DNA of 64,000 nt from Meridianimarinicoccus sp. MJW13 (GCF_014901205.1 NZ_JACNMU010000001.1:186001-250000), one strand, 5' to 3'; shown: positions 1 through 10,120, counted from the first letter of the stretch. Notes: generated by a model not told the origin, from the letters alone. Translations and numbers: made by a program.

Positions 1-713
1 AAGACGGCGGCAAGATTGTGCAGGAAACCCGCCTGTATGACCCGGACAAGGGCGAAACCCGCTCGATGCGGTCCAAGGAAGAGGCGCATGACTATCGCTA
101 CTTCCCCTGCCCCGACCTGCTGCCGCTGGAAATCGAACAGGCCTGGGTGGACGAGATCGCCGCGACCCTGCCGGAACTGCCCGACGAGAAGAAGGCGCGC
201 TTCGTGACCGAATTCGGCATGACCGAATACGATGCCGGCGTGCTGACCGCCTCGGCCGAAAGTGCGGCCTATTTCGAGGAGGTCGCCAAGGGCCGTGACG
301 GCAAGCTGGCCGCGAACTGGGTCATCAACGAATTGTTCGGCCGCCTGAAGAAGGAAGACCACGACATCACCAAAAGCCCGGTCTCGGCGGCGCAGCTTGG
401 CGGCATCATCGAGTTGATCTCGAAAGGCGATATTTCGGGCAAGATCGCCAAGGATCTGTTCGAAATCGTCTATACCGAAGGTGGTGATCCGGCGCAGATC
501 GTCGAAGATCGCGGCATGAAGCAGGTCACCGACACCGGCGCCATCGAGGCCGCCGTCGACAAGGTCATCGCCGAGAACCCGGCGCAGGTGGAAAAGGCCC
601 GGCAGAACCCGAAGCTGGCGGGCTGGTTCGTCGGTCAGGTCATGAAGGCCACCGGCGGCAAGGCCAATCCCAAGGCGGTCAACCAGATCGTGGCGGCCAA
701 GCTGGCACAGTAA
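1..713 (+). CDS. gatB: Aspartyl/glutamyl-tRNA amidotransferase subunit B, C-terminal part
   Basis: This is the 3' part (236 codons, in frame from base 3) of GatB, which with GatA and GatC converts mischarged Glu-tRNA(Gln) or Asp-tRNA(Asn) to the correct amide form in the cytoplasm. The visible part starts within the cradle domain, with the family motif [12 protein letters not shown] near residue 32. It continues through the helical and GatB/YqeY tail domains to a normal C-terminus ending AAKLAQ. A full GatB is about 500 residues, so roughly the first half lies left of the window. A GCAA-loop hairpin follows 28 bases after the stop. The identification rests on sequence recognition of the conserved motif and tail; confidence is high. 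Confidence 0.95.
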   Translation, partial: DGGKIVQETRLYDPDKGETRSMRSKEEAHDYRYFPCPDLLPLEIEQAWVDEIAATLPELPDEKKARFVTEFGMTEYDAGVLTASAESAAYFEEVAKGRDGKLAANWVINELFGRLKKEDHDITKSPVSAAQLGGIIELISKGDISGKIAKDLFEIVYTEGGDPAQIVEDRGMKQVTDTGAIEAAVDKVIAENPAQVEKARQNPKLAGWFVGQVMKATGGKANPKAVNQIVAAKLAQ

Positions 714-740
714 TCCGCCCAATCTGTCCCTGAAAATGCC

Positions 741-762
741 GGGCCGTCCGCAAGGGCGGCCC
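741..762. terminator. Hairpin between convergent gatB and lipoprotein gene
   Basis: GGGCCGTCC and GGGCGGCCC pair over nine bases (one T-G wobble) around a GCAA tetraloop. The hairpin lies midway between two converging genes, which suits a bidirectional terminator. There is no clean T-run on either side, so termination itself is inferred. Confidence 0.5.
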
Positions 763-770
763 GTTGCCGT

Positions 771-1142
771 TCAACCCTCGGCCACGGGATGCAGAATCAC
801 CCGGCGGCCCAGCGTGACGACCCTGAAACAGCGCCGGTCGGCAGCGCGGCGCAGGTCCGCCTCCTGCAAAGATGCGCAGAACCGGCCCCGGCGATAGTCC
901 CAACTGCCGACGAAAGGCTTGCCCAGATAGGTGCCAACCAGCAGGCCGTCAGGCTCGACCGTGACATCGACCCCATCGCCGCGCAGTTGATAGCCCACCA
1001 CCGCCTTGCGGAACGCCTTGCCGCGATCCAGTTCCTGATGCCCCGGCTGCACCGGCGCGTCAGAGGACAGAACCACGGGATCGGCTGGGCCACAGGCAGA
1101 AAGCGCGGCACACAACAGACTTGTTGAAATCTGAATCTTCAT
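771..1142 (-). CDS. Small putative lipoprotein, function unknown
   Basis: A 123-residue protein with a short lipoprotein signal peptide: MKIQIS, a hydrophobic stretch, then the lipobox LSAC with the predicted acylated Cys at residue 17. The mature part has no domain I recognise. It is rich in Arg and Gly, with a core around GLLVGTYLGKPFVGSWDYRRG. The predicted location is the periplasmic face of the inner or outer membrane. It converges on gatB and is divergent from the DUF4177-like gene. The ATG at 1140-1142 is chosen because it places a complete signal peptide in front of the lipobox. The reading frame and lipobox are seen; any function would be a guess. Confidence 0.75.
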   Translation of the reverse strand: MKIQISTSLLCAALSACGPADPVVLSSDAPVQPGHQELDRGKAFRKAVVGYQLRGDGVDVTVEPDGLLVGTYLGKPFVGSWDYRRGRFCASLQEADLRRAADRRCFRVVTLGRRVILHPVAEG

Positions 1143-1394
1143 GGAACCCCGGACCTTCCGGCAAGACCGGAACCGGCTTTCCGCCCGCGTCGAAAATATC
1201 GCGAAAAGCCCTGACGCGGGGCCAGTTTCGGCGGAAATGGTAAATGAAGCCCTTGCCCGCCCCCCCCTTTGGCACGGCCCGGCCCTGTGACCTCAACGCG
1301 ACGGCTGGACGCGCGTTCGCTCACGCGACATGTTGGGGCCTTCCCGCGGGGCATCTGAGGCCGATAATTGCCCGGCAACGCCAAGAGGTTCCCA

Positions 1395-1730
1395 ATGTCG
1401 CATTTTGAGTACAAGGTCACCCCCGCCCCCGCCCGTGGCGTGAAAGGCAAGGGCGGCAATGATGCCAGCAGCCGCTTTGCCGCGACCCTGTCCGAGGCAC
1501 TGAACCAGGAGGCCAGGGACGGCTGGGACTTCCTGCGCGCCGAGACCCTGCCCGTTGAAGAGCGGCAGGGACTGACCAGCACCAAGACCGTGTTCCGTTC
1601 GATGCTGGTGTTCCGCCGAAGCGTGGATATGTCCGAGGACGAGGCCACCAAGGCCGCGCTGCGGTTGCTGGAAGATCGGACGGATGATCGAACCGAAGAC
1701 CGCGCGGAAGACCGAACGGACGAAGGCTGA
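1395..1730 (+). CDS. DUF4177-like small protein
   Basis: A 111-residue cytoplasmic protein starting MSHFEYKVTPAPARG. The FEYKV start and the later EARDGWDFLRAE and VFRSMLVFRR segments match the layout of DUF4177-type proteins, short beta-alpha-beta proteins of unknown function. I chose the ATG at 1395 over an in-frame ATG 27 bases upstream because it has an AGAGG ribosome-binding sequence just before it and places FEYKV at the N-terminus, as in relatives. The C-terminus is an acidic Asp/Arg/Glu-rich tail. The next gene begins five bases after its stop, so the two are probably cotranscribed. The family assignment is by recollection of the motif pattern. Confidence 0.8.
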   Translation: MSHFEYKVTPAPARGVKGKGGNDASSRFAATLSEALNQEARDGWDFLRAETLPVEERQGLTSTKTVFRSMLVFRRSVDMSEDEATKAALRLLEDRTDDRTEDRAEDRTDEG

Positions 1731-1734
1731 GCCC

Positions 1735-3120
1735 ATGGCCACCCCGGACAAGACGCGTGACCCTGCCAAATGGGTCTTCCTGACGACCCTGACCCTGTCG
1801 GTGCTGGCCGTCACCTTTCTGGCGGGGCTGTACCTGGCCCACAGCCGCCACCCGCTCTACCGATCCTTCATCGGCTTCACCAAGAAGGTCAGCCTTGTCT
1901 TCGAAGAGCGCGAGAACCTTGTTCCCGACGGCGAGCCGATTCATTTCCTGCAACCGGCGCGCAAGCCCGGCGACGGGGTAACGGTCAACAGCCTGCCCGA
2001 CGACGGCGTCACCATCCTGATCGCGGGCTTCTTCGACGGCGGCAACGCGGCCCGGCTGATGCGCCGCGACGGCACCCTGCTGGCCGAATGGCCGCTGCGG
2101 TTTTCCGAGCATTTCCCCGACCCGGCGCATTTGCGTTTTGCCCCGGCCACCGACCGCAACATCGACACTCACGGCTCGCTGGCGCTGCCCGATGGGTCGC
2201 TGGTGTTCAACTGGGAATACGGCGGCAGCGTGAAGCTGTCGCGCTGTGGTGACGTGACGTGGACGGTGCCCGAGATCACCCACCATTCCATCGAACAGGC
2301 CGAAACGGGCGGCTACTGGGTGCCGGGACGCGCCTATCTGGGGACGGATACCGCGGATCTCTATCCCCCCGTCACCCGGCTGCAGAAAAAGGTCGCCTAT
2401 CCCGAGGATCTGATCCTGCGGCTGGATAGCGACGGCAAGGTCATCGAACGCAAGTCGGTCCCTGAAATCCTGTGGGACAACGAGCTGCAGGGGGTGATGA
2501 CCGCCGGCGGTTTCAGTTTCGATCCGCGCAACGACTGGGAAGACGAACTTGTCCACGTCAACAAGATCACCGAGTTGAGCACCGAACTGGCCCCGGCCTT
2601 CCCGATGTTCGAGGCAGGCGATCTGATGCTGTCGCTGCGCACCCATAACCTCGTGTTCGTGGTCGATCCCGACGACTGGCACGTCAAGTGGCACCAGACC
2701 GGACCCTGGCTGCGTCAGCATGATCCCGAGTTCAGCGCGGATGGCACCATCACGGTGTTCAACAACAACCGCTTCCTGACCGACCTCGGCCCGCTCGACC
2801 GCTCCCTGCCCGACACGCCGATGGTCAGCAACATCCTGCGCATCGATCCCGAGACTCGCGCGACTTCGATCGCGGCCGGAATGGCGCCGGGACAGGCGTT
2901 CCTGTCGGTGATCCGGGGCAAGCACGACCCGGTGCCGGGCGGCGGCTTCATCATCACCGAATTCGAAGGCGGACGCGCCTTCCAGACCGACGCCGAGGGC
3001 CGGGTCGTCTGGGAGTACCTTAACCGCTATGACGAGACGCAGGTGGCCGAGCTGACCGAAGCCCGGCTCTACCCTGCCGATTATTTCACCGTGACCGACT
3101 GGAGTTGCCCGCCACGCTGA
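1735..3120 (+). CDS. Membrane-anchored arylsulfotransferase-like (ASST) protein
   Basis: A 461-residue protein with one N-terminal transmembrane segment (about residues 13-34) and a large domain predicted to face the periplasm. The domain has the repeated Asp-Gly turns of a beta-propeller, including ALPDGSLVFNW and HDPEFSADGTITVFNN, which resemble the arylsulfotransferase (ASST) superfamily. In that family such enzymes move sulfate groups between phenolic compounds. Whether this member is an active transferase cannot be told from sequence. The ATG at 1735 is preferred to one 51 bases upstream because the longer version would overlap the preceding gene and place a charged tail in front of the membrane anchor. 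It probably forms an operon with the DUF4177-like gene. Confidence 0.75.
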   Translation: MATPDKTRDPAKWVFLTTLTLSVLAVTFLAGLYLAHSRHPLYRSFIGFTKKVSLVFEERENLVPDGEPIHFLQPARKPGDGVTVNSLPDDGVTILIAGFFDGGNAARLMRRDGTLLAEWPLRFSEHFPDPAHLRFAPATDRNIDTHGSLALPDGSLVFNWEYGGSVKLSRCGDVTWTVPEITHHSIEQAETGGYWVPGRAYLGTDTADLYPPVTRLQKKVAYPEDLILRLDSDGKVIERKSVPEILWDNELQGVMTAGGFSFDPRNDWEDELVHVNKITELSTELAPAFPMFEAGDLMLSLRTHNLVFVVDPDDWHVKWHQTGPWLRQHDPEFSADGTITVFNNNRFLTDLGPLDRSLPDTPMVSNILRIDPETRATSIAAGMAPGQAFLSVIRGKHDPVPGGGFIITEFEGGRAFQTDAEGRVVWEYLNRYDETQVAELTEARLYPADYFTVTDWSCPPR

Positions 3121-3126
3121 CCGCGA

Positions 3127-3384
3127 TCAGGCGTCGATCTCCAGCGCCAGCGCGTGGATACGCGCCAGAATATCCTTGCCGATGGCCGCATGAACGGCGC
3201 GATGCCGCTGCAATCGGCTCATTGCCGCCAGTTCGGCTGCGGCAATTTGGACACGAAAGTGACTTTGGCCACCCTCCTGATAGCCCGCATGTCCGCGATG
3301 CATCTCACTTTCATCAACAACTTCCAGACGTTCCGGCCCGAAGGCCTGTGAAAGCCGCGTCTCGATTTCCTCGGCAACCGTCAT
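3127..3384 (-). CDS. BolA family protein
   Basis: An 85-residue protein beginning MTVAEEIETRLSQAFGPERL, with the BolA core: VVDESEMHRGHAG, then a beta strand HFRVQIA and an HRAVHAAIG helix. BolA proteins partner monothiol glutaredoxins in handling [2Fe-2S] clusters and affect iron homeostasis and stress morphology. The conserved His residues around HRGH and HRAVH are the usual cluster or glutaredoxin contacts. The start at 3384 gives the normal family length; longer in-frame extensions upstream would run into the divergent J-domain gene. It ends six bases from the convergent arylsulfotransferase-like gene. Its place beside the J-domain gene agrees with gene order I recall from Rhodobacterales. 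Confidence 0.9.
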   Translation of the reverse strand: MTVAEEIETRLSQAFGPERLEVVDESEMHRGHAGYQEGGQSHFRVQIAAAELAAMSRLQRHRAVHAAIGKDILARIHALALEIDA

Positions 3385-3479
3385 TTTCGGTTCTGCCCCC
3401 TTTTTCTTGGCGTCAGAAAGGTTAAACTCTGCGGCCTTCGAAGAAAACGGTCTTGCGCGAGTCGGACAGGAGTATGCCC

Positions 3480-4112
3480 ATGGCAAAGAGTGATCCTTTT
3501 GGTTTTGACATGTCGGTGTCCTCGGCCAAGAAAAAGCGGACCCGTGGCAAACGCGGCATGTCCGGGGCATTCGAAACCTCGACCCGCGTCTGCGAATTTG
3601 ACGGTTGCGATCTGGCTGGCCAGTATCGTGCCCCGAAATCGCCCGATCACCTGGACGAGTACCTGTGGTTCTGCAAGGACCACGTTCGCGAGTACAACCT
3701 GAAATGGAACTTCTTCAACGGCAGCACCGAAGAGGAAATGAACGCCCAGATCGACAAGGATCGTGTCTGGGACCGTCCGACCAAGCCCTTCGGAAAACCC
3801 TCCGAGGAACAGCGCGCCTGGTCGCGGCTGGGCGTGGACGACCCGCATCAAGTGCTGGGCGAGAACGCCACGCAGAACCCCGGCAAGTCGATCACCGGAA
3901 CCCGCCGCCTGCCGCCCACCGAGCGCCGCGCGCTGGAAATCCTTGAAGCCAAGGACCACTGGACCAAGATCGAGATCCGCAAGCAGTACCGCAGCCTGAT
4001 CAAGATCCTGCACCCGGACATGAACGGCGGCGACCGCTCGGACGAGGATCGCCTGCAGGAAGTCGTCTGGGCCTGGGATCAGATCAAGGAAAGCCGGTCC
4101 TTCCGGGACTGA
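3480..4112 (+). CDS. J-domain (DnaJ-like) protein
   Basis: A 210-residue protein with a J-domain at the C-terminus instead of the N-terminus. The last about 65 residues carry ALEILEAKDHWTKIEIRKQY and the signature HPD (ILHPDMNGGDRS), which stimulates Hsp70 ATPase activity. The first about 140 residues are a conserved Rhodobacterales-type region with two CxxxxC-like spots (RVCEFDGCDLAG; WFCKDHVREY), possibly a small metal site. The start at 3480 is chosen because AGGAG sits seven bases before it; the ATG at 3474 is too close to that site. It lacks the Gly/Phe and zinc-finger regions of true DnaJ, so it is a type III J-protein whose client is unknown. Confidence 0.85.
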   Translation: MAKSDPFGFDMSVSSAKKKRTRGKRGMSGAFETSTRVCEFDGCDLAGQYRAPKSPDHLDEYLWFCKDHVREYNLKWNFFNGSTEEEMNAQIDKDRVWDRPTKPFGKPSEEQRAWSRLGVDDPHQVLGENATQNPGKSITGTRRLPPTERRALEILEAKDHWTKIEIRKQYRSLIKILHPDMNGGDRSDEDRLQEVVWAWDQIKESRSFRD

Positions 4113-4164
4113 GCCGCCACACCGGGCAAGGCGCAACCTGCCGCCCCGACATCGGACAGGTTGT

Positions 4165-5361
4165 ATGCCCGCTCCCACGCCCCTTCCCGCCCTGATCCTT
4201 GGCGCTGGCGCCGCCGGCCTGATGTGCGCAGCCCACGCCGGACCGGGTGCTGTGGTGATCGACCACATGGATCGCCCCGGCGAGAAGATCCGCATCTCGG
4301 GCGGCGGACGCTGTAATTTCACCAATATGTACGCGGGGCCGCAGAATTTCCTGTCGGCCAACCCGCATTTCGCCAAGTCCGCGCTCAGCCGTTATACGCA
4401 ATGGGATTTTGTCAACCTGATGGCGCGGCACGGCGTGACATGGCACGAGAAGACCCTTGGACAGTTGTTCTGCGACGAGAAATCCGAACGGGTGATCCGG
4501 CTTCTGCTGGACGAAGTTGCCGCCGCGCAGGCCGAGGTCTGGCTGAAGACCGAGGTGCGCGAGATCGCCCATGTGGACGGGCAGTTCCGGGTCGATCTGA
4601 TCCGCGACGGCCAACCGCTGACGGTCACGACCCGCGCGCTGGTGGTGGCCTCGGGCGGCAAGTCGATCCCCAAGATCGGCGCCACCGGTCTGGGCTATCG
4701 CATTGCCGAGCAGTTCGGCCATGCGCTGACCAACACCCGCCCCGGCCTTGTGCCGCTGACCTTCGGCGACAGTTTCAGCGATCTGGCAGGGGTGGCCTGC
4801 CCGGCGCGCCTGTCGTGTAACGGCACCAGTTTCGACGAAGCCCTGTTGTTTACCCATCGCGGCTTGTCGGGCCCCGCGATCCTGCAAATTTCGAACTTCT
4901 GGCGCGAGGGCGAAGATATTTCCGTGCGCCTGTGCCCCGATCTGGATTTCCTGGGCAGCCTGAAGGACGAACGCCAGCGCGCCGGGCGTCGGGACGTGGA
5001 AACGGTTCTGGCCGGACTTCTGCCAAAACGGCTGGCCGCGCAGGTGGTGCGCGACAGCGGGTTGAAGGGGCGGCTGGCCGATCTGTCGGACGCCGCCCTT
5101 GCCCCGCTGCTGGACCGGTTGACCGACTGGCGCCTGCGCCCCACCGGCACCGAGGGTTACCGCAAGGCCGAAGTCACGCTGGGCGGCGTCGACACCGCCG
5201 GTCTGTCGTCGCGCAGCATGGAATCGCGCACCGTGCCGGGACTGCATTTCATTGGCGAGGTTGTCGATGTGACCGGCTGGCTGGGCGGCTACAACTTCCA
5301 GTGGGCGTGGTCCTCGGGCTGGGCGGCGGGCACGGCAATTGCCGCGCGCGGCCCGGACTGA
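4165..5361 (+). CDS. HI0933/BaiN-type FAD-dependent flavoprotein
   Basis: A 398-residue flavoprotein. The N-terminus has the dinucleotide-binding motif [10 protein letters not shown] (residues 13-22), followed by [16 protein letters not shown], the hallmark of the HI0933 family, and it ends with the second FAD motif [16 protein letters not shown]. Family members are annotated as NAD(P)/FAD-dependent oxidoreductases; a few act as reductases of alpha,beta-unsaturated substrates or on modified nucleosides, but the substrate of this clade is not established. It begins 52 bases after the J-domain gene and is followed by cobS, all on the same strand. A functional link with cobalamin synthesis is not shown by the sequence. 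Confidence 0.88.
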   Translation: MPAPTPLPALILGAGAAGLMCAAHAGPGAVVIDHMDRPGEKIRISGGGRCNFTNMYAGPQNFLSANPHFAKSALSRYTQWDFVNLMARHGVTWHEKTLGQLFCDEKSERVIRLLLDEVAAAQAEVWLKTEVREIAHVDGQFRVDLIRDGQPLTVTTRALVVASGGKSIPKIGATGLGYRIAEQFGHALTNTRPGLVPLTFGDSFSDLAGVACPARLSCNGTSFDEALLFTHRGLSGPAILQISNFWREGEDISVRLCPDLDFLGSLKDERQRAGRRDVETVLAGLLPKRLAAQVVRDSGLKGRLADLSDAALAPLLDRLTDWRLRPTGTEGYRKAEVTLGGVDTAGLSSRSMESRTVPGLHFIGEVVDVTGWLGGYNFQWAWSSGWAAGTAIAARGPD

Positions 5362-5464
5362 CACGCCCCCGGCGCCCTCTTCGATCCGACCTGCCTCTTG
5401 CACGCGGCGGGGATATGTTGCACCACGGCGCAATGTATTGAAGCGGCACGATGGCGGACGAACT

Positions 5465-6436
5465 ATGGATGTGAACAGCAAACCCACGGAAAATATCTCG
5501 GTCCGCGATGTGTTCGGCATCGACACGGACATGACGGTCAAGGCGTTTGCCGACCGATCCGACCGAGTACCGGATCTGGATCCGACCTATAAGTTCGATC
5601 CCGACACCACGCGGGCGATCCTTGCCGGCTTTGCCCACAATCGCCGTGTGATGATCCAGGGCTATCACGGCACTGGCAAATCGACCCACATCGAACAGGT
5701 GGCCGCACGCCTGAACTGGCCTGCGGTCCGGGTCAACCTCGACAGCCACATCAGCCGCATCGACCTGATCGGCAAGGATGCGATCAAGCTGCGCGACGGC
5801 AAGCAGGTGACCGAATTCCAGGAAGGCATCCTGCCCTGGGCGCTGCGCAACCCCTGCGCCATCGTTTTCGACGAATACGACGCCGGGCGCGCCGACGTGA
5901 TGTTCGTGATCCAGCGGGTTCTGGAACATGACGGCAAGCTGACGCTGATGGATCAGAACGAGATCCTGACCCCGCACCCGTCCTTCCGCCTGTTTGCCAC
6001 CGCCAACACCGTCGGTCTGGGTGACACCACGGGCCTGTATCACGGCACCCAGCAGATCAACCAGGCGCAGATGGACCGTTGGTCGCTGGTGGCGACGTTG
6101 AACTATCTCAGCCACGACGCCGAGGTGATGATCGTCCTGTCCAAGGCCCCGCATTACAACACCGAGGCCGGGCGCAAGACCGTCAGCCAGATGGTCACCG
6201 TCGCCGATCTGACCCGCACCGCCTTTACCAATGGCGAACTGTCCACGGTGATGAGCCCGCGGACCGTCATCACCTGGGCCCAGAACGCCGAGATCTTCCG
6301 CGATGTGGGCTATGCCTTCCGCCTGAGCTTCCTGAACAAATGCGATGAGCTGGAGCGTCAGACCGTTGCCGAGTTCTACCAGCGCTGCTTTGACGAGGAA
6401 CTGCCCGAAAGCGCTGCCAGCATCAGCCTGGGCTAA
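5465..6436 (+). CDS. cobS: Cobaltochelatase subunit CobS
   Basis: A 323-residue AAA+ ATPase, the normal CobS length. CobS and CobT form the chaperone-like ATPase that works with CobN to insert Co2+ into hydrogenobyrinic acid a,c-diamide in the aerobic cobalamin pathway. The Walker A motif GYHGTGKST lies near residue 65 and is followed by [12 protein letters not shown]; Walker B is [11 protein letters not shown]. The start at 5465 ([15 protein letters not shown]) matches the usual N-terminus; upstream codons have no family similarity. A strong hairpin follows its stop. cobT lies two genes downstream with a CYTH-CHAD gene in between; cobN is not in the window. Confidence 0.95.
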   Translation: MDVNSKPTENISVRDVFGIDTDMTVKAFADRSDRVPDLDPTYKFDPDTTRAILAGFAHNRRVMIQGYHGTGKSTHIEQVAARLNWPAVRVNLDSHISRIDLIGKDAIKLRDGKQVTEFQEGILPWALRNPCAIVFDEYDAGRADVMFVIQRVLEHDGKLTLMDQNEILTPHPSFRLFATANTVGLGDTTGLYHGTQQINQAQMDRWSLVATLNYLSHDAEVMIVLSKAPHYNTEAGRKTVSQMVTVADLTRTAFTNGELSTVMSPRTVITWAQNAEIFRDVGYAFRLSFLNKCDELERQTVAEFYQRCFDEELPESAASISLG

Positions 6437-6459
6437 GTCCACCCCTTATAGTGTCTGTG

Positions 6460-6488
6460 ACGGCCCGCGCCTTGTCGCGGGCCGTTTT
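6460..6488 (+). terminator. Intrinsic terminator after cobS
   Basis: A perfect ten-base-pair stem (ACGGCCCGCG / CGCGGGCCGT) with a six-base loop is followed by TTTT. It begins 23 bases after the cobS stop, so cobS transcription probably ends here in part, and the downstream genes would need their own promoter. Confidence 0.75.
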
Positions 6489-6549
6489 GCGTCCTGCCCA
6501 TGCCCGCGCGAAACTTGTCGCGGCTCCGGCCCTGTCCTACGACTGGGGA

Positions 6550-8097
6550 ATGGATGAAATCGAACTGAAATTCGTGTCCAGCGCGGAACAGACCGCCGCG
6601 CTGTGTACGCAGGTGCCCGGCCTGCCGGGTCTGGTCACGCCGCCCACCACCCGGCTGCTGCGCAGCATCTACTATGACACGCCGGATCAGGTGCTGCGCC
6701 ACAACGGTATTGCCCTGCGGCTGCGGTTCGATGGGGCCGGATGGGTCCAGACCGTCAAGGCCAAGAACAAGCGCCACGGCGGGCTGCACACCACGCAGGA
6801 ATCCGATTGTCCGGCGGACGGCGAAACCCTGCGCCTCAAGCTGATCCCTGACACCGGCCTGCGCGACCGCATCACCGCGCTGTGCCGCCGCCGAGATCTG
6901 GCGCCGATCTGCGAAACCCGGATGGAACGGACCGCCGCCCTTGTCGACATCGCCGCCGAGGGCCGCGTGGAACTGGCCATCGACCGCGGAGAAATCCGGG
7001 CCGGGGAGCGCTGCGAACCCTATCACGAGGTCGAACTGGAACTGGTGCGCGGCGAGATCTCGGCCCTGTTCACCCTGACAGCGCGGCTGTTTCCCGAAGG
7101 CGGGCTGCGGTTCGCCCCAATCTCCAAGGCGGCACGCGGCTACATGCTGGCCGCCGAAGGCCGCATTGCCGAGCCTCCAGCCCCTCGCCACGCCCATCCG
7201 GTGCTCCTGACCCCCAAACAGACGGGCGAGACCGCCGCCCGCGAGGTGCTGCGCGTATGCTTCGACCAGATCACCCAGAACATCGATACATTCCGCGACA
7301 GGGATGATCCCGAAGGCGCGCACCAGTTGCGCATCGGTCTGCGTCGCCTTCGCAGCGCCAGCGCCCTGTTTCGCCCGGTCATCGGCCATCCTAATCTGAC
7401 CCGGCTGCGCGCCGAGGCCCGCTGGCTGAGCCGGGAGGTCGGGCTGCTGCGCGATCTGGACATGGCACTGACCGATCTGCTGGCGCCCGAGGCCGAAGCC
7501 TGCCCCGAAGAGCCGGGCTTTGCCCTGCTGACCGACCTGCTGGTGCCCCGGCGCCAGACGCAGCGCGACAGGGTGCGCGAGGTTCTGACCTCGGCCCGGA
7601 CGCAAGCCTTCCTGCTGGACCTTGCCCGTTTCATCGAAACCCGTGGCTGGTTGCGTCCGGATGATTTCGCCCAGGACTACCGCCTGTCGCGACCGGCCAA
7701 AAAGCTGGTCCGCCGCGCGATCCACAACCGCTGGAAAGCCTGCGAGACACGCGCCGAAGGGATCGAAACCCTGTCCATCGATGCCCGCCACGCCTTGCGC
7801 AAGGAATTGAAGAAACTGCGCTACGCGATGGAGTTCCTCGCGCCGCTTCTGCCCCGAAAACGCACGAAATCCGCGCTGCGGCGGCTGAAGCGGTTGCAGG
7901 ATGTCTTCGGCGACCTCAACGATCTGTCCACGGTCGAAAGGCTGTTGCTTGCACCCGATGCGCCGGGACGCAGGGATCCGGACGTGCAGCGGGCGGTGGG
8001 GCGCGTGCTGGGCAGCCACCGGGTACGGGCAGACCTGCGTTGGGCCGAGGCCCAGCACCTGTGGCAGGACCTTCGCGCCCACAAGCCCGGCCCCTAG
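6550..8097 (+). CDS. CYTH and CHAD domain protein (triphosphatase-like)
   Basis: A 515-residue two-domain protein. The N-terminal CYTH domain opens with EIELK (the ExExK signature, residues 3-7), which forms a charged tunnel binding triphosphate and divalent metal; the following RLRFDG and VQTVKAK segments supply further Arg/Lys residues. The C-terminal CHAD domain (about residues 225-505) is a helical bundle with conserved His/Arg/Lys such as HQLRIGLRRLRSA and HALRKELKKLRYA, which bind polyphosphate. Family members hydrolyse inorganic triphosphate or associate with polyphosphate granules. The ATG at 6550 is chosen because CYTH domains start at the ExExK; a GTG at 6451 would overlap the cobS terminator. 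It sits between cobS and cobT. Confidence 0.88.
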   Translation: MDEIELKFVSSAEQTAALCTQVPGLPGLVTPPTTRLLRSIYYDTPDQVLRHNGIALRLRFDGAGWVQTVKAKNKRHGGLHTTQESDCPADGETLRLKLIPDTGLRDRITALCRRRDLAPICETRMERTAALVDIAAEGRVELAIDRGEIRAGERCEPYHEVELELVRGEISALFTLTARLFPEGGLRFAPISKAARGYMLAAEGRIAEPPAPRHAHPVLLTPKQTGETAAREVLRVCFDQITQNIDTFRDRDDPEGAHQLRIGLRRLRSASALFRPVIGHPNLTRLRAEARWLSREVGLLRDLDMALTDLLAPEAEACPEEPGFALLTDLLVPRRQTQRDRVREVLTSARTQAFLLDLARFIETRGWLRPDDFAQDYRLSRPAKKLVRRAIHNRWKACETRAEGIETLSIDARHALRKELKKLRYAMEFLAPLLPRKRTKSALRRLKRLQDVFGDLNDLSTVERLLLAPDAPGRRDPDVQRAVGRVLGSHRVRADLRWAEAQHLWQDLRAHKPGP

Positions 8098-8212
8098 ACC
8101 TTTGCCGCGCCCGCGCGCCGCCTCTGGTCAAGCCTCGCCGGACAGGACATAAACGGGGCAACGGCCCGGCCTGACCGGCGCCATCCCTTACCGACCCGCT
8201 GCCGAGGCTGTC

Positions 8213-10087
8213 ATGTCTGCAAAATCCGACAATCCCGCCGATCCGTTCAAGAAGGCACTCGCCGAAGCTACGCGGGTTCTGGCCGATGATCCGGACATCG
8301 GCGTCAGCTTCTCGGTCGATCCCTCGGGGATGACCGACGACAACATGCGCCTGCCGCAGGTCAGCCGCCGCATGACCAAGGCCGAGGTGCTGCTGGCCCG
8401 CGGCACCGCGGATGCCTATGCCATGAAGCGGCGCTATCACAACGCGGTCACCCACGCGCGCTATACCCCAGAAGGTCAGCTGGCGCGCGATATCTACAAC
8501 GCGCTGGAAACCGCGCGCTGCGAGGCCGTGGGCGCCCGCGCCATGCCCGGCACCGCCGGCAACATCGACGCCAAGATCGCCACGGAAGCGGCCAAGAAGG
8601 GCTATGGCCAGATCGAGGAAATTGCCGACGCCCCCCTGTCGGTCGCGGCGGGCTATCTGTTGCGCCACCTGGCCACCGGGCGCCCCCTGCCCGAAGGGGC
8701 CGACAACGTCATGGACCTGTGGCGCGGCCAGATCGAAGCCAAGGCCGGCACCACCCTTGAGGGGCTGGAAGACTGCCTGACCGACCAGACCGCCTTTGCC
8801 CGCTTCGCGCGCCAGATCATCACCGATCTGGGCTATGGCGACCAGTTGGGGGATGACCCCGAAGGGCCGGATGAAGATCAGGAGGACGAGGCCTCCTCCG
8901 AAGACGATCAGGATCCCGACAGCACCCCGTCAGAGGACGAGGACAGCGAAGAAGACAGCGACGCCGCCCCCGAGCAATCGCAGGAGGATGCCGGCGATGC
9001 CTCGGAAGCGCAGGTCACCATGGATCAGATGGCCGATGCCGAGATTTCCGAAGAGTCCGACCTGCCCGACGGCGACGCGCCGCTGGACCCGCCGCCACCC
9101 GCGCCGGTTTCGGATGCCGATCCCGATTATCGCGTCTTCAGCACCCAGTACGACGAGGAAATCCGCGCCGAGGATCTGGCCGAACCGGTCGAGTTGGAAC
9201 GCCTGCGCGCCTACCTTGACCAGCAGCTGGAGCCGCTGAAAGGGGCCGTCAGCCGTCTGGCCAACAAGCTGCAGCGCCGCCTTCAGGCCCAGCAGAACCG
9301 CAGTTGGGAGTTCGACCGCGAAGAGGGCATTCTGGATGCCGGGAGACTGGCGCGCGTGGTTGCCAACCCGACCACCCCGCTCAGCTTCAAGGTCGAGAAG
9401 GACATGGAGTTCCGCGACACGGTGGTGACGCTGCTTCTGGACAACTCCGGCTCGATGCGTGGACGCCCGATCTCGATCGCGGCGATCTGTGCCGACGTGC
9501 TGGCCCGGACGCTGGAACGTTGCGACGTGAAGGTCGAGATCCTGGGCTTCACCACCCGCGCGTGGAAGGGTGGCCAAAGCCGCGAGGACTGGCTGAACGA
9601 AGGCCGCCCGCAACAGCCCGGTCGCCTGAACGACCTGCGCCACATCATCTATAAATCCGCTGACGCACCATGGCGGCGGACCCGGCCCAATCTGGGACTT
9701 ATGATGAAGGAAGGGCTGCTGAAGGAAAACATCGACGGCGAGGCGCTGGAATGGGCGCATCGGCGCATGGCGGTACGGCCCGAGGCACGCAAGATCCTGA
9801 TGGTGATTTCGGACGGTGCGCCGGTGGATGATTCGACCCTGTCGGTGAACTCGGCCAACTACCTTGAAAAGCACCTGCGCGATGTCATCGCCATGGTCGA
9901 GAAGAAAAAGCTGGTCGAGCTTCTGGCTATCGGCATCGGCCATGACGTGACCCGATATTACGACCGCGCGGTGACCATCACCGATGTGGAACAACTGGCC
10001 GGGGCCATCACCGAACAACTGGCCGCCCTGTTCGACAGCGACCCGCGCGCCCGCGCCCGCGTCATGGGCATTGCCCGCGCCAGTTGA
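8213..10087 (+). CDS. cobT: Cobaltochelatase subunit CobT
   Basis: A 624-residue protein, the normal size for CobT, partner of the CobS ATPase in cobalt insertion. It has a conserved N-terminal region, a strongly acidic linker (about residues 215-290, long runs of Glu/Asp/Ser) and a C-terminal von Willebrand A domain with the metal-ion-dependent adhesion motif DNSGSMRG near residue 410. The integrin-like VWA domain docks onto CobS and CobN. The start ATG at 8213 ([16 protein letters not shown]) fits relatives. It is 115 bases from the preceding CYTH-CHAD gene, so it may have its own promoter. A short GC hairpin follows the stop. Confidence 0.95.
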   Translation: MSAKSDNPADPFKKALAEATRVLADDPDIGVSFSVDPSGMTDDNMRLPQVSRRMTKAEVLLARGTADAYAMKRRYHNAVTHARYTPEGQLARDIYNALETARCEAVGARAMPGTAGNIDAKIATEAAKKGYGQIEEIADAPLSVAAGYLLRHLATGRPLPEGADNVMDLWRGQIEAKAGTTLEGLEDCLTDQTAFARFARQIITDLGYGDQLGDDPEGPDEDQEDEASSEDDQDPDSTPSEDEDSEEDSDAAPEQSQEDAGDASEAQVTMDQMADAEISEESDLPDGDAPLDPPPPAPVSDADPDYRVFSTQYDEEIRAEDLAEPVELERLRAYLDQQLEPLKGAVSRLANKLQRRLQAQQNRSWEFDREEGILDAGRLARVVANPTTPLSFKVEKDMEFRDTVVTLLLDNSGSMRGRPISIAAICADVLARTLERCDVKVEILGFTTRAWKGGQSREDWLNEGRPQQPGRLNDLRHIIYKSADAPWRRTRPNLGLMMKEGLLKENIDGEALEWAHRRMAVRPEARKILMVISDGAPVDDSTLSVNSANYLEKHLRDVIAMVEKKKLVELLAIGIGHDVTRYYDRAVTITDVEQLAGAITEQLAALFDSDPRARARVMGIARAS

Positions 10088-10093
10088 CCGCCT

Positions 10094-10120
10094 GCCCCCT
10101 GTTCGCCCGCCGGGGGCTTT
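10094..10120 (+). terminator. Weak hairpin after cobT
   Basis: GCCCCC and GGGGGC pair around a twelve-base loop directly after the cobT stop and are followed by TTTGCTAGGCTTTGC. The stem is short, so this is a modest terminator candidate. A second, stronger hairpin (CGCGCGCCG / CGGCGCGCG with loop ATCC, 10134-10155) lies just upstream of the next gene. Confidence 0.4.

Noticed and set aside
1417-2925. A 502-codon open frame on the minus strand
   Set aside because: It is antisense to the DUF4177-like and arylsulfotransferase-like genes and has mirror-type composition.
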